From Zantedeschia hybrid cultivar (Eukaryota; Streptophyta; Magnoliopsida; Alismatales; Araceae): a DNA stretch of 64,000 bases. Position 1 is the first letter of the stretch, and each line of letters opens with the position of its first letter. The position numbers and the translations under genes are program-made. The notes below the pieces were generated by a model, which worked only from the letters and a program-made list of their open reading frames with translations, was not told the origin of the DNA and did not search any database. Positions 1 to 10,737 of the stretch are shown piece by piece. The stretch lies in NCBI GenBank assembly GCA_030544215.1, contig JARZZO010000016.1, positions 35,176,001-35,240,000 of the forward strand, read 5' to 3'.

Positions 1-103
1 TACCCTCGTCTAAATTCTAACCCGTAACGTGAGTAGTTAAAAACTAACCGCGTAGTCCACTATCGTTATAGTCATAGGATTCAAATGACTTTATGTAGGT
101 TTA

Positions 104-405
104 TTGTTCTACCACAAGGTCTGTTTAATTGTGAGGAGAGACTATGGCTATGGCATTAGATGCCTATATGATCGGGGTAGAGGAACTATATTGTTTTGTT
201 GTGCTATCTACAAGGACTGCTTGAAATCTATGCTCGTCGCGTAATGATAGTTAGCTTAGACCAGAATTAGTGGCTTGTTGTGCTATCCACAAGGCTATTA
301 AATTTATGGGGACCAAAGATATGATCGGATATTGTAAGGAGTTACAAGTCCCATGAGATGGGTGCTCTTTGGTTGTTTTACAGCTTTCTTGTGCTATCTA
401 CAAGG
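104..405 (+). repeat. Short repeats in the Copia leader
   Basis: A 17-base word, TTGTGCTATCTACAAGG, occurs at 199-215, 278-294 (one change) and 389-405. A weaker copy lies at about 104-119. Spacing is 80-110 bp. The block is in the untranslated leader between the off-window 5' LTR and gag. The word contains a short near-palindrome (TTGTG/CACAA), so it could form small RNA hairpins. Its function is unknown. Confidence 0.7.
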
Positions 406-653
406 TTGTACTGCAAGTCATTGAGATTCCGATTCCCACTAGGAGACTGTCGGCATCTCCCGTTCTGTATTGCTGAGGGTTATACAGTCCGTCGAAAATT
501 AGTGGGAGTTAAAACTTGAATAAAAGACCATATCTTGTTTTAAATTTAATAATTAAACATCTGGTAAATATATTTTATTAATCTCCTGTAGGGAATTAAG
601 TCGTCGAATAACCCACTTCGTGGCATACCTGATGCCAAACTTTAACTAGCCTG

Positions 654-1300
654 AACTACTCGGATTGGCTCATAAACCTGAAGAATGTCTTTAGATCTAA
701 GCACATTGACTATGTCCTTAGAGTTGATCCTCCTGCTGAACCGACATTGGATGCCCTTGAGGCAGAGATGATAGTTAATGATAAAAGATCGAAGGACAAA
801 GGTAATTGAGTAGTAAAGGGTGACTACTCCTACTGTAAGTAGCAGGGTCATTGGAAGAGGAACTGCAAGGAGTTCCTCACCGATAAAGCTCATGGAAAGG
901 TGAAGCTATCAGAAGCTTCAGATATCTATATGATAGATATCAACTTGTCAGTTTGAGATCCCACATCTTAGGTATTAGATACCGGATGTGCTTCTCATAT
1001 CTGCCATGATGTGCCGATGCTGACAAGTAAGCGCAAGCTGAGAAAAGGCGAGGTGGAATTGAGGCTAGGAAATGGCGTAAAAGTTGCGGCAGTTACTGTA
1101 GGGACAACAAACCTTAGACTTCTATCGGGAGATGTCTTATCATTGGAAGATTGTTATTATGTTCCTAGCAAAATAAAGAACATCATATCAATATCTTGTT
1201 TAGACAAGATAGGATATAGGTTGATTATAGAGAACAAAAGTTGTTCAATTTACTATGGTAATAAATCAATTGCTTCGGCACCTTTAGTCAATGGTCTCTA
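654..1300 (+). pseudogene. Copia gag remnant and aspartic protease
   Basis: The frame opens with residues typical of a Copia gag N-terminus (NYSDWLINLKNVF). After only about 60 residues it passes to a decayed zinc knuckle (CK-stop-QGHWKRNC) near 830-880, so most of gag has been deleted. The first knuckle cysteine reads as tyrosine. The protease follows, with catalytic DTG at 978-986 (LDTGCASHIC) and a conserved tail through YYVPSKIKN. Stops near 808 and 955 break the frame. Gag would form the particle and the protease would mature the polyprotein; neither can be functional here. Confidence 0.8.
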
Positions 1301-1370
1301 TCTTTTAGATGTTACTTACTACAATCTTCACATTGATAATGCTCTTAAGAAAAGTAAGAATTGTGTGAAC

Positions 1371-2012
1371 CAAGCCTACATGTGGCATTGTAGACTTGGG
1401 TATATTGGTGAAAGCAAGTTGCAAAAGTTGCACAAACATGGATATCTGTATGCATTCGATTATGGATCGTTTGTGACATGTGAGTCCTGCCTTATGAGAA
1501 AGATGGCAAAATCTCCATTTACTGGACATGGAAAACGTGCCAAAGACATTTTGAAACTAATACATTCAGATGTATGTGGTCCAATGTCCACCCAAGCCAA
1601 AGGTGGCTTTTCATACTTCATCACGTTCACCGATGACTTCTCAAGATTCAGCTATGTGTACTTAATGAAGTACAAGTTAGAAGCATTTGAGAAGTTCAAG
1701 GAGTTCAAGAATGAGGTAGAAAAGCAGTCAGGAAGGAGTATTAAAGCTCTTTGATCAGATTGAGGAGGAGAGTACTTGAGTACTAATTTCACACAATTCT
1801 TAAAGGATAATGGTATCTTTTCTCAACTGACCCCTCCATATACACCACAGTTGAATGGTGTTTCAGAAAGGAGGAATTGCACCTTGTTGGACATAGTGCG
1901 ATCTATGATGAGCTTTTCAGAATTACCAGAGTCCCTCTGGGTATGCTCTAGAGTCAGCAGCATAGCTACTGAACAGAGTACCCAGCAGGTCTGTGGCCTC
2001 TACTCCATATGA
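1371..2012 (+). pseudogene. Copia integrase (GAG-pre-integrase plus DDE core)
   Basis: The pre-integrase segment contains WHCRLGY and the zinc-binding pair CESCLMRKM. The catalytic core follows, with the first aspartate in IHSDVCGPM and a field reading FSYFITFTDDFSRFSYVYLM. The second acidic region reads L-stop-SD-stop-GGEYLS, where both stops replace arginine. The glutamate region is NGVSERRN. The frame breaks again at 2012. Length and order fit a Copia integrase. It once joined the cDNA to host DNA and is now non-functional. Confidence 0.85.
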
Positions 2013-2054
2013 GATATGGAAAGGTAGGAAACCACAATTCAAACATGTTAAAGT

Positions 2055-3334
2055 TTGGGTTGTCCTTCTCATGTAAAGAGGCATGATCTAGACAAGTTGG
2101 AATCACGAATTGATAAATGCTGGTTTGTGCGATATCCAAAGAAAACCTTTGGATACTACTTTTACCATCCTGGTGAACAAAAGGAGTTTGTCGCCAGGAA
2201 AGTTGTTTTCTTGGAAGGGGAATACCTTCTCCAGGAAGATAGTGGGAGTAAAATAGTACTGGAAGAGGTTCCAGATCCTCAAATAGCTACAATATCATCG
2301 GATGAGATATTAGTTCCTGAATCTGTTCATGTACACACAAATGAGTCTCGTAGATCTGGTAGAGTACCTAGACTACCCGAACAATATGTGGGACATATCG
2401 CTAAAGGAGAGTCTAAGGTAGAATATATTGAAGATGGTGATCCTAAAACCTACCAGGAGGGCATAGAAGGCCAAGAAGTCGGGAAATGGCGAGAAGCCAT
2501 GAACTCAGAAATCGGTGTTGATGGACAGATCGACACTTATAAGGCAAGGTTGGTGGCAAAGGGATATCGTCAAAGGCAAGGAATTGACTATGACGAGACT
2601 TTCTCATCAGTTGCCATGATAAAGTCGATCAGAGTTTTACTCCCCATAGCTGCATATTTTGATTACGAAATCTGGCAGATGGATGTGAAGACTGCCTTCC
2701 TCAATGGTAACCTTGAGGAAGAGGTGTATATGATACAATCAGAAGGTTTCACATCCAAAGAATCTCCAAAAAAAGTGTGCAAGCTTTAAAGGTCCATTTA
2801 TGGACTGAAGCAAGTTTTGTGGAGTTGGAACATAAGATTTGACGAGGCTGCAAGTCTTATGACTTCATTAAGAACGGAGATGAGCCTTGTATGTACAAGA
2901 AGACCAATGGGAGTGCAGTCACTTTCTTAGTTCTTTACGTCGACGACATACTATTCATTGGGAATGATGTAGCTATGATGTCATCGGTAAAGATCTGGCT
3001 GTCGAAAAACTTCTCCATAAAGGATTTAAGAGAAGCATCCTACGTATTGGGAATACGGATCTATAGAGATAGATCAAAGAGGATGCTTTGAATGATCCAA
3101 TCCTTGTACATAGATACCATAGTCAAAAGGTTTAGCATGGAAAATTCCAAGAGAGGTCTCATACTGATGCGACATGGAATTAATCTCTCAAAGGAGCAGT
3201 CTCCTAAGACTCTTGATGAGAGGGCATTCATGGATAGAGTACCCTATGCCTCTGCCATAGGATCTATTATGTATGCTATGCTATGTACACGGCCTGATGT
3301 TGCATATGCTCTAAGTGTTACGAGCAGACTTTAG
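2055..3334 (+). pseudogene. Copia reverse transcriptase
   Basis: The linker after integrase (CWFVRYPKKTFGYYFYHP) leads to the RT: YKARLVAKGYRQRQGIDYDETFSSV, then WQMDVKTAFLNGNLEEEVYM with the first catalytic aspartate, then LYVDDILFIGND with the YVDD box at about 2935-2950. About 30 residues seem missing between EAMNSEI and GVDGQ compared with usual Copia RTs. A one-base event near 2850 shifts the frame, and stops lie at about 2789, 3091 and 3334. The family match is secure; activity is not possible. Confidence 0.88.
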
Positions 3335-3914
3335 ACTGATTCAGGCGAAGAGTACTGGAAGGTAGTGAAATGTATCCTTAAGTACTTAAGAAGAACTAAG
3401 AATATGTTTCTTGTCGATGGAGGAAATGACTTGAAACTATGAGGCTTTACTGACTCGAGTTTCCAGTCATACCCAGATGATAGCAAGTCTACATCTGGAT
3501 TTGTGTTTACTTTGAACGGAGGAGCAGTGTGCTGGAAGAGTTCCAAGCAAGCAACCACTGCAGATTCGACGATTGAAATAGAGTACATCGCTGTAGCTGA
3601 AGCCTCCAAGGAAATAGGATGGTTGAAGAAATTCATCACTGACCTTGGTGTAGTTCCCAGTATCTTTGAACCTGTTATGCGATAACAATGGAGCTATTGC
3701 ACAAGCGAAAGAGCCGCGGTCTCATCAGAAATCGAAGTATATTCTGAGCCGCTTTCATCTTATCAGAGAAAGCATTTCCACAGGAGATGTGGTGGTGGAA
3801 AGAGTTCCATCTGTCGACAATGTAGCGGATCTACTAATAAAGCCATTGGCTCAAAATGTGTTTGAGTATCACCTAGAGTCTATAGATTTAGTACATAAAG
3901 GTGATTGGCTTTAG
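3335..3914 (+). pseudogene. Copia RNase H
   Basis: The RNase H domain contains GFTDSSFQSYPDDSKSTSG, CWKSSKQATTADSTIEIEYIA and LCDNNGAIAQAKEPRSHQKSK. The last part carries the histidine-rich end typical of Copia RNase H. A frameshift near 3675 separates the last two blocks, and a stop follows LKL near 3440. The product would degrade RNA in the RNA:DNA hybrid. The ORF ends just before the polypurine tract, as in intact Copia elements. Confidence 0.85.
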
Positions 3915-3915
3915 T

Positions 3916-3928
3916 CCAAGTGGGAGAT
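3916..3928 (+). promoter_or_regulatory. Polypurine tract of H
   Basis: CCAAGTGGGAGAT directly precedes the LTR start TGTTAG. It is the plus-strand priming site and has the form usual in plant Copia elements. Confidence 0.85.
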
Positions 3929-5481
3929 TGTTAGTCTTAGGTGGCCTACAAGCTAATATGACTTTGTAATCTCATTCATTTATTAATAGAATGGCATTAT
4001 TCATTATGTGTAAATTCTTATTATTATCATCTCATAATGAAGTCTGTGAATATGTGCGATAATGACCAAATTATGATGAGATCATACTAGTGAGACTGAT
4101 CACTTAAACACACATTCTTAATAGTTCCTAGTCGGAGGATATCCGAGAAGGACATCGGATATCCGGTTAGACTAGTACTGATTACTTCTACTCATATGAT
4201 GAGGGTGACTGATCTCATAGTCACTTGTGTGGAGATACTAAGGCGCATCTGTAGGTGCTCATTAGAGAATGAGTTTACTGAACTGATCCGACTGAATCGC
4301 TGGATGGTATTGTACCTCACTATCAACCAACTTGATTCTATTATCGTAGTTGTGTGGATGGTCCTCGGTCTGAGACAACAAGGACACCTTATCGGTGGAC
4401 TTCTGTGCTTTGACCTTGGTTTATGAATCTCTAACCACAGATTGTAAACAGCCAAGGATCGGATACTGTGGAATACCGACAAAGGAAATTGAGTGTCAAT
4501 AAGGAATTATTCGCTCTTGGTACTTAGAGAGAGAATGCTCTAAGAAGGATGCGCGGAAGTTCCTGGCCAGGGTGGATGATAATAACAGAAAAAGAGTTTT
4601 CTGATATTGTTCGGCAACATTCGATCCAAATGAGTCGACTGGTTAGAGTTTGACGGTTCACCATATCTTGAGTTGACTCGAGAGCATTGTATGAATGAAG
4701 GATTATATCCACGAGGCAAATGTCGACGGAAAGGTTCCAAGAGTGGGTTACTTAACCCCGGTACCTTCCAAGTTCACGCGGTATTGCTTGGCTCCCAACG
4801 TGATCGGAGGCCCGATCGAATTTGATGTGCGACATTGATTTGATTGATTAATTAATTAATATGTGTTTTTAATTGATTAAATTAGGCCAGTGAGGAGTCA
4901 CTGGGCTTATTGGGCCATTAACCGGACTAGTTATTGGGCTTAGAGGGTCACACGCAAATGATTCTCAAGGCGATGGATAAATAAGTGGGTTTTATATAAA
5001 TCGGGAGTTTTTATAAAAAACCGCGCGGTTAATATAAAATGTAGCGAACGGGCTGAGCAGGCCAGGTTGCTGCTAACTCAAGCCGCCCCCTCCTCTCTTC
5101 CTCTTTATCTCTGGCGTCCTAGAGGAGCATAGATCCTTGGGTCTACTCCGCCGCTTCTCCGACTCCCGTTTGACGGGAAATCGTCCGCGTGTTGCGGTGA
5201 TCATTGCGGTGAACGGTGGAGGCTTCGTAGGCTGCGAAGAACGGGGAACGTAAGGATATCCGTCTCGAGGGGCATCGCGTGGACTCCGCTAGAGGCCGGG
5301 CACTTGCGCAGCTTGCGGTGTCACACCGACGGAATTGATCGGTTGCGGATTCGAATCCACACGCGGTAAGAAGCCGATTATCTGATAATCATTTTAGTAT
5401 TATCGAAACGGTAAAATGGATCGGTGCTTTTATTTTAATTTCTACTACGAGAGCGATCCAGAGAAACACGAGAACCCAACA
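3929..5481 (+). repeat. 3' LTR of Copia element H
   Basis: This LTR of about 1.55 kb starts TGTTAG, ends CCAACA and follows the polypurine tract. It shares stretches with the solo LTR at 34382-35959 and, inverted, with the fragment at 37745-38409, which supports both boundaries. The right flank begins AATTC. It contains no gene. Confidence 0.85.
4993..5000 (+). promoter_or_regulatory. LTR TATA box of H
   Basis: TATATAAA lies about 490 bp before the LTR end and is the likely U3 promoter element. Inferred from sequence and position only. Confidence 0.5.
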
Positions 5482-5669
5482 AATTCAAATCAATCATTTA
5501 ACATTTAACAGATGTACTAATAAAACATCTAATTAAGTTAATTGAACATGCTAATAAAATATTTAAACACCATACAAGACATTCTAATAAAAGTGTTTAA
5601 TTAAATGTTTAAACATTCTAATAAACCATGAACAATTAATAATGACAAGAAAGAAATTTCAAAACATAC

Positions 5670-7079
5670 CAACAACTCTGGGTAATCAAGAAATTGACGT
5701 CGGAGGGCCATCAGCTGGTGATGCTATGGCGCTGTGTCTACTATCGGACGCCAACGTCGGGCAAGCGGAACTGCCGCTGGCTATGAGGATGGCCTCGCTC
5801 GGCCCAGAGGGAAATAATAATAGCTCCAAACCTGCATAAAAGAACATACAGGTTAGAATCATCATATGCATTGCATTGAATAATAATAATAATGAAATTA
5901 ACTTAAAAACAAATTAAATACCTGAAGAAACGGTGCGAAGCCGCTGATGGTGGTCTCCCGGTCCGGCGTAACCACGGAGAGGTCGGTGAAGAGGTGATCC
6001 AGAAGGGCCGCACTGCAGGCATACTCTCATAATCTATCAAGGTGAGATAGAAGACTCGAGAAACGACAGTGGATGTAGTTGCCCTTAGTCCCGAAGAGAA
6101 GTCTGCCGAAGAAAAAGACTAAGAACCTCCTAAGGTCCCTATCTGCTCTAGCCCTATCGGAGGGATCCTGACAATATACCTCTCTAGCCGCCTTGGCTAG
6201 TCTTGCTCTTAGCTCAGCCCGGGACTCATCGGTTTGCTGCCTAGGTTCCTCTAAGCCTAGGGATCTCTCTACCATCATCCTGAGGAGAGTCCTTGATTCT
6301 CGACCCTCTATCCCCGTCACATATAATCCTAGCAACTCTTGAACTAGTCCGCGATGATCGGGATATGTGATCCCGCTCACTGCCCGACCTTCTACCTGAA
6401 GGCCGGTGATCTTGCACACATCCTCGAGACTGGGGATCATGTGTCCCCAGGGAATTAGGAATGCCTAGCTCTCGGCATGCCACCTCCCTCTCAATACCTG
6501 GAGTAGCACTAAATCTATCCAAAACGGCTCTATCCCTAAAATCTCCCTAAAGCCCATCTCTGACAGCCGCGCCTTTTGGAAATATGGGAGACCCCTGTAA
6601 TCCACTACCACCAGGTCCCATGATATCCTGGTCCTCAGTGTCCCCTGCAATTGTCAAATAACTCATCAGGGGCATTAACAATCAATTTCAGAAAGAATTC
6701 TTAACATTTTTGAATGGCGTCTGGTCCCAAGGACGTGTTTCAAAATGGCATCCCTGTCCCCAGATGCCTTTCATCACAGGTTCCCCGAACCTGTGGCCGA
6801 GCCCTTCCTCCCCCAATTGGAATTTTAACTATAAATAGGAGTGTTCTTAAAACTTACCAAGCGTGGGCCGGCTTCCTCAGCCGGTGCCGCCTCCGCTGCA
6901 CCCTCTTGAGCAACGATTGGGACTTCCTCGGCCTCCATAAAGGCCGCCACTTCCGCGAGCACCTCCACTTCGGTCGGCGCTGCTCCGGGAGTTTCCTCAC
7001 CTTCGGGCAATTCCACCACCTCGATGGCGGCAACCCGTTGGCGCTTCCCACCCAATTGGTTGGGTCCTCCTTGCTCCAT
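5670..7079 (-). pseudogene. Plant mobile domain (PMD/MAIN-like) pseudogene 1, antisense in element G
   Basis: Three phase-0 exons can be read. Exon 1 (7079-6858) encodes an acidic, Ala/Glu-rich N-terminus and ends at donor GTAAGT. Exon 2 (6644-5922) follows acceptor TTGCAG, and exon 3 is 5831-5670. Exon 2 carries the PMD-type block AFLIPWGHMIPSLEDVCK followed by ITGLQVEGRAV. Exon 3 contains RRWRPIVDTAP and RRQFLDYPELL, shared with the PMD pseudogene at 36.7-37.7 kb. Stops at 6465-6467, near 6028 and twice in exon 3 break it. Later exons are cut off by Copia element H. PMD proteins are plant proteins found both in host genes and in transposons. The gene runs opposite to the LTR at 10620, as antisense extra ORFs do in Tat elements. 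Confidence 0.75.
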
Positions 7080-7335
7080 CGCGAAGGGAAATAAGAAAGA
7101 GAGAGAACCGAGTAGAAGAGGGAACTCGTGAGAGAGTGACAGATAGAGTGAGAAAGAGAGAATAGAGGAGAGAGGAAGAGGCCGCCAACGACGGAGGAGA
7201 TGGCCGGAAGTGGAGGAGATGGCCGGGGATCGCCGAAGTTTGCCGGAGAAGGAAGGAGGAGGGAGGTGAGAGAAGTGAGAGGGGAGAATGAGTAAGGAAG
7301 GGGCTCGGGCTCGCACGACCCTATTTGAATTTGTT

Positions 7336-7671
7336 AAATCGCGTCTTGGGATAACGACGCCATTTGGTGGTGTACAAACTGAGGCGACAACAAATTTTTT
7401 TTGAAATTGCTTAAACGTGTCCCTAATGGGCGACGCCTTTTGGATTTTACCACCTCTTTTGTTCAAGGCGGTACCATGGAAAATCTGGAAGGATCATTAT
7501 TCGCGTCTCGTAAGCTAGATGCTATTCAGGTAGTTACCGCCATAAAATCTCTGGAAAATAGGAGAGAGAAAAAGAAAGGCGTCTCCCAGGCAAGATGTGA
7601 TTTCGGCTTTTAAAGGATTGAATTCTTAAAATTGAATTTAATGGAAAAGCGTCTCTGAGTCGACGCAATTT
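7336..7671. promoter_or_regulatory. Five family-1 dyads between PMD pseudogenes 1 and 2
   Basis: Inverted pairs of the form GCGTC-N10-GACGC start at about 7341, 7417 (arms GTGTC/GACGC), 7502 (GCGTC/GATGC), 7579 (GCGTC/GATGT) and 7649 (8-nt centre). They are usually flanked by AAA-rich and ATTT-rich bases. Spacing is about 70-86 bp. The 10-nt centres all differ. The cluster lies upstream of the PMD 1 start codon. No other gene lies in 7080-7836; the part next to the start codon is CT-rich on the minus strand. Confidence 0.65.
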
Positions 7672-7836
7672 GAATTAAATAAGCCCGAACCTTGATATTT
7701 TGAGGAAAAATCATAGTTTCACTCAAGGAAAATTACAGGAAAATTGAATAACAATAATGAATGATTTTATTGCAATAAAAAAATGAATTTTCATTGGAAA
7801 TACATCAAATTCTTGAATAGAAAGATTGAAGAATTT

Positions 7837-9251
7837 TTAAGGGCGAATCTTCTTAAGCTCCGTTACATATGATTTCCATAACTCTTGATTGGCTTCATAA
7901 GGAGTTTTTACACAACGGGTGAAGTCGATGTTCCAAAGAGTAGCTATAAGTTTTGTTGCTTCGAAGTCTTCATCAGTTCCCAATGCCCGCTTCTTAATTA
8001 TAGAAAGAGTAGATATTTCTAGAAATTCATAGCGTGGCATACCAAGTTGAGGATGACAGCGATGTGGATTATAAAGAACGAACTCGGTCGCCTCGATCGG
8101 TCGGAGTTCTATGCCAGCACCACGGCACACTCGAACCGCCTTTTCCATAAGAACAAGTGGCGTGGATTTGAATATAGTTCTAGGCATAGTCTTGAAATAA
8201 GCACGTCAGTCAACTCAAGTCTTGAAATTGGGCACCCGATTGGTCATGTTATCATCAAACTTCACTATGTTGGAGATGTGGAAGATAGGAGTGCGCTGAT
8301 ATGTCTGGGATATCTTTGGAACTTTTTTCTCATTATAGTTAAATTTAAAGTGGAATTCCACCCACAGAGCTAAGAGAAGCATGCTACCGTAAGGAGGTTG
8401 ACTTGTAGAAGCTGCAGAGAGCCCACTGTAGAGATAGGCTAGAATTACTGTGCTGATCTGCTTTCCTTCAAAAATCCCACTGATTGCGTTAATTTGATCA
8501 TCTTCTAAAATATTGTCTTGGGCAGGGAATAGTAGAGCTCCAGCTAAACATACAGTGAATGCCTTCATCACGTTCTCTTTATCTTTATCCTTGAGATTTT
8601 CTTTATTCTTCAGAGTCCATTCAGCTAATTTGTCAAGATTGATCCCCTTCTTAGTAAGACAACCTTGAATCTCCTTTAGATTTTTCATAATCTTTTCCAA
8701 CAATTGTTGACCTGTGATTCTTTCCCTCATCAACATCAAATCAGGCTCATCATTGTTGACTTTGAATTTAGGGAGACCTAATAAGAGTTCGGCTTCTTTT
8801 AAGAGGATAGTGGCTTCGAACGTGGCAAAAAGAAAGGTATGAGTTTGTGGATGCCACAATTCGATTAAAGCACCCATTGCAGCCCAATCCATGCTTGTGC
8901 TTCTGTAATGTTTGGCATGAATAACTAACCCTTGGATATGCCACTTGGAAATATAAGATTGCATGAAGAGATTAATCTTGTTGGCTAACTTTTGGATCCA
9001 TAGAAGAGAAGAAAATCTTCTCGGACCCGGGAAGAAAGGATATCCCTAGAGAAGATTGGAATAATCTTATTATACTTAAGCAATTTGGAATATGAAAAAC
9101 CTATAAAGAGAATTGAAGAACATAGAAGGGGAATTGATTAGCTTACTTGTAAGTTAGGATCTCGCCTGCTTAGATGATCTTTCACTTCAGAGAGCTTTTC
9201 AATTGTCTTTCTCATCCTTTTGTTTGAAGAATCCCCTGAAGAATTCGCCAT
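7837..9251 (-). pseudogene. Plant mobile domain pseudogene 2, antisense in element G
   Basis: Exon 1 (9251-9147) starts MANSSGDSSNKRMRKTIEKL and ends at donor GTAAGC. Exon 2 starts at 9045 after CTCTAG and stays in frame to 7837, giving about 437 codons. The PMD signature is clear: MDWAAMGALIELWHPQTHTF, then EATILLKEAELLLGLP, followed by a helical and coiled middle. Two tryptophan codons have become TGA at about 8206-8213 (FKT-stop-VD-stop-RAYF), and the same frame continues beyond them. A TATA box lies about 140 bp upstream and two family-1 dyads lie beyond that. It is only weakly related to pseudogene 1. Its role in the element is unknown. Confidence 0.75.
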
Positions 9252-9388
9252 CCTCCTCGAATAAAATAATTGATCTTCCTCCTTGATTTCTCCTTGTTCT
9301 TCCCCTCTTTCTCTTGAGTTTTGGAGAGAATTCTTTAGCTTTCCCTCTTGATTGCTTGTTGTAATGCTTTGATATAAAGAAGGGGAAG

Positions 9389-9396
9389 CTTTATAG
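9389..9396 (-). promoter_or_regulatory. Putative TATA box of PMD pseudogene 2
   Basis: CTATAAAG on the minus strand, about 140 bp upstream of the ATG at 9251. Chosen by position; no transcript evidence is available. Confidence 0.45.
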
Positions 9397-9503
9397 AAGA
9401 ATTTGCGAAGTTGGGAAGCCCTTTTGGAATTGAAAGAGGGATGTGCATGAGGGAAAGTAGAGTTCGGAATGGAGTCAGAATAGATAATAGTTTCTGTAAG
9501 TTA

Positions 9504-9565
9504 AATGGCGTCTAGATGGGGCGACGTCATTCAAATGACGTCTATGAACAGCAGCGCCATTTGGT
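9504..9565. promoter_or_regulatory. Two back-to-back family-1 dyads upstream of PMD 2
   Basis: AAATGGCGTC-N10-GACGTCATT is followed within 2 bases by AAATGACGTC-N10-AGCGCCATTT. Both have 10-nt centres and strong AAAT/ATTT outer arms. They sit about 110-170 bp upstream of the putative TATA box of PMD 2. Confidence 0.7.
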
Positions 9566-10602
9566 CAACTTTATGAATTTCTGTTATTCCTCCGAAAATC
9601 CATGATTGTTGATATTTAATGCTGTTTATCTATTTGCTTGAAGATACTGACAAAATTTGAGTGCAGGAAATTCAAGAAAAGAAAAGAAAGTCAAAAATTC
9701 AATAAAGGTTCCACTGTGGGAGTTTCATTGAGTCCCAACCGTGACTAAAAAGACGGTCATCTTTATCCTTGTATTCCTCTATGTAATTGATTTACACTAG
9801 CATTATTATATGATAAATACTTATTAGATGTATTAAGGACCTTGTGGTTTTAATGAAACTTGAATTTGAGTTTCCCTTCAACAAAAACAGTGATAATTCC
9901 AGAGGATTCTTAATCGCACGGATAGGCCGTTAGATTGTTAATTGATAGGGACGATGGTTCTATTTTTGTGAAACAGTGCGTGGATAAACGAGCTTCGGCT
10001 TAACACTGAATTACAAAACTGGTGTCTTGACTCATCAATGGCAGTTTAACAATATTATCCTTGATTAATTTATATTTTATTTCATTAAAATTTTTCTTTT
10101 AGCCAAGCATGCATCATGTAGGACTTTGAAATAATTGTGATAAAAATTAGTTATTGATTAAATGTCAGACTATTGTTCAAATAAATCCCAATGTGATATG
10201 AGATATTCCATTCCGAATCGATCTTTCAATTATCTTTGAGGTTTTCTCAAAGATATCTTTGGAATTCTATCTTTGTTTGGATTCTTTATCCCAAATTTTC
10301 TTGTTTCCTTTAAGATTTATAATAGTTGTAGCACGTCTACATTGATTGGTAACCACTCTCCATAATGAAACCTGCAGGGTTTATAACCTAGGGTACTTCG
10401 TAATCGTGAGAATTGATCGTTCTTATTTTATTTCCTTTGTCTACCTCAACTAGATAGGATTGATTTCATTGATCTCTTTGAGTCTCTTCACTGATCATTT
10501 TAAGAAAGATTCCCATCATATGATGTTGAGAGCGTGCCACATCATACTATGGCATCACCTTTTCAGTACATTCGATTCCATTTTACTCCTTTGCCAAGAC
10601 AA
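9566..10602 (+). other. Non-coding 3' region of element G
   Basis: AT-rich DNA between the PMD 2 promoter and the polypurine tract. I see no ORF of note and no tandem repeat. By position it is the 3' untranslated internal region of a Tat-like element. Confidence 0.5.
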
Positions 10603-10619
10603 TGCCAAGGTGGGGCAGC
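10603..10619 (+). promoter_or_regulatory. Polypurine tract of element G
   Basis: GCCAAGGTGGGGCAGC directly precedes the LTR start TGTAGTACG. A polypurine tract marks the 3' LTR of an element whose body lies to the left, here the region with the two antisense PMD pseudogenes. Confidence 0.7.
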
Positions 10620-10737
10620 TGTAGTACGCTAATTTTAACCTCATATTGAGTAAATTTCATGTCACAATTATAATACCCCAAAATGGTCTGATGTTTAATC
10701 ATTAATTATTTTTTATTGATTTTTCTCGTAATTTGTT

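Larger units (their letters stand above)
1..5481 (+). mobile_element. Ty1/Copia LTR retrotransposon H (5' end outside window)
   Basis: A Copia element is read in the order gag remnant, protease, integrase, reverse transcriptase, RNase H, polypurine tract and 3' LTR. Integrase before reverse transcriptase is the Copia order. The 5' LTR lies left of the window. Coding runs in one frame from 654 to about 2850, shifts near 2850 and shifts back near 3675. Two arginine codons in the integrase (about 1750-1770) have become TGA, as expected from CGA deamination. The element ends ...CCAACA at 5481 and enters the intron of an antisense PMD pseudogene. The target-site duplication cannot be tested because the left flank is missing. 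Confidence 0.9.

Noticed and set aside
6714..7094. Plus-strand 126-aa ORF
   Set aside because: Antisense shadow of exon 1 of PMD pseudogene 1, which has splice sites and phase-0 exons.
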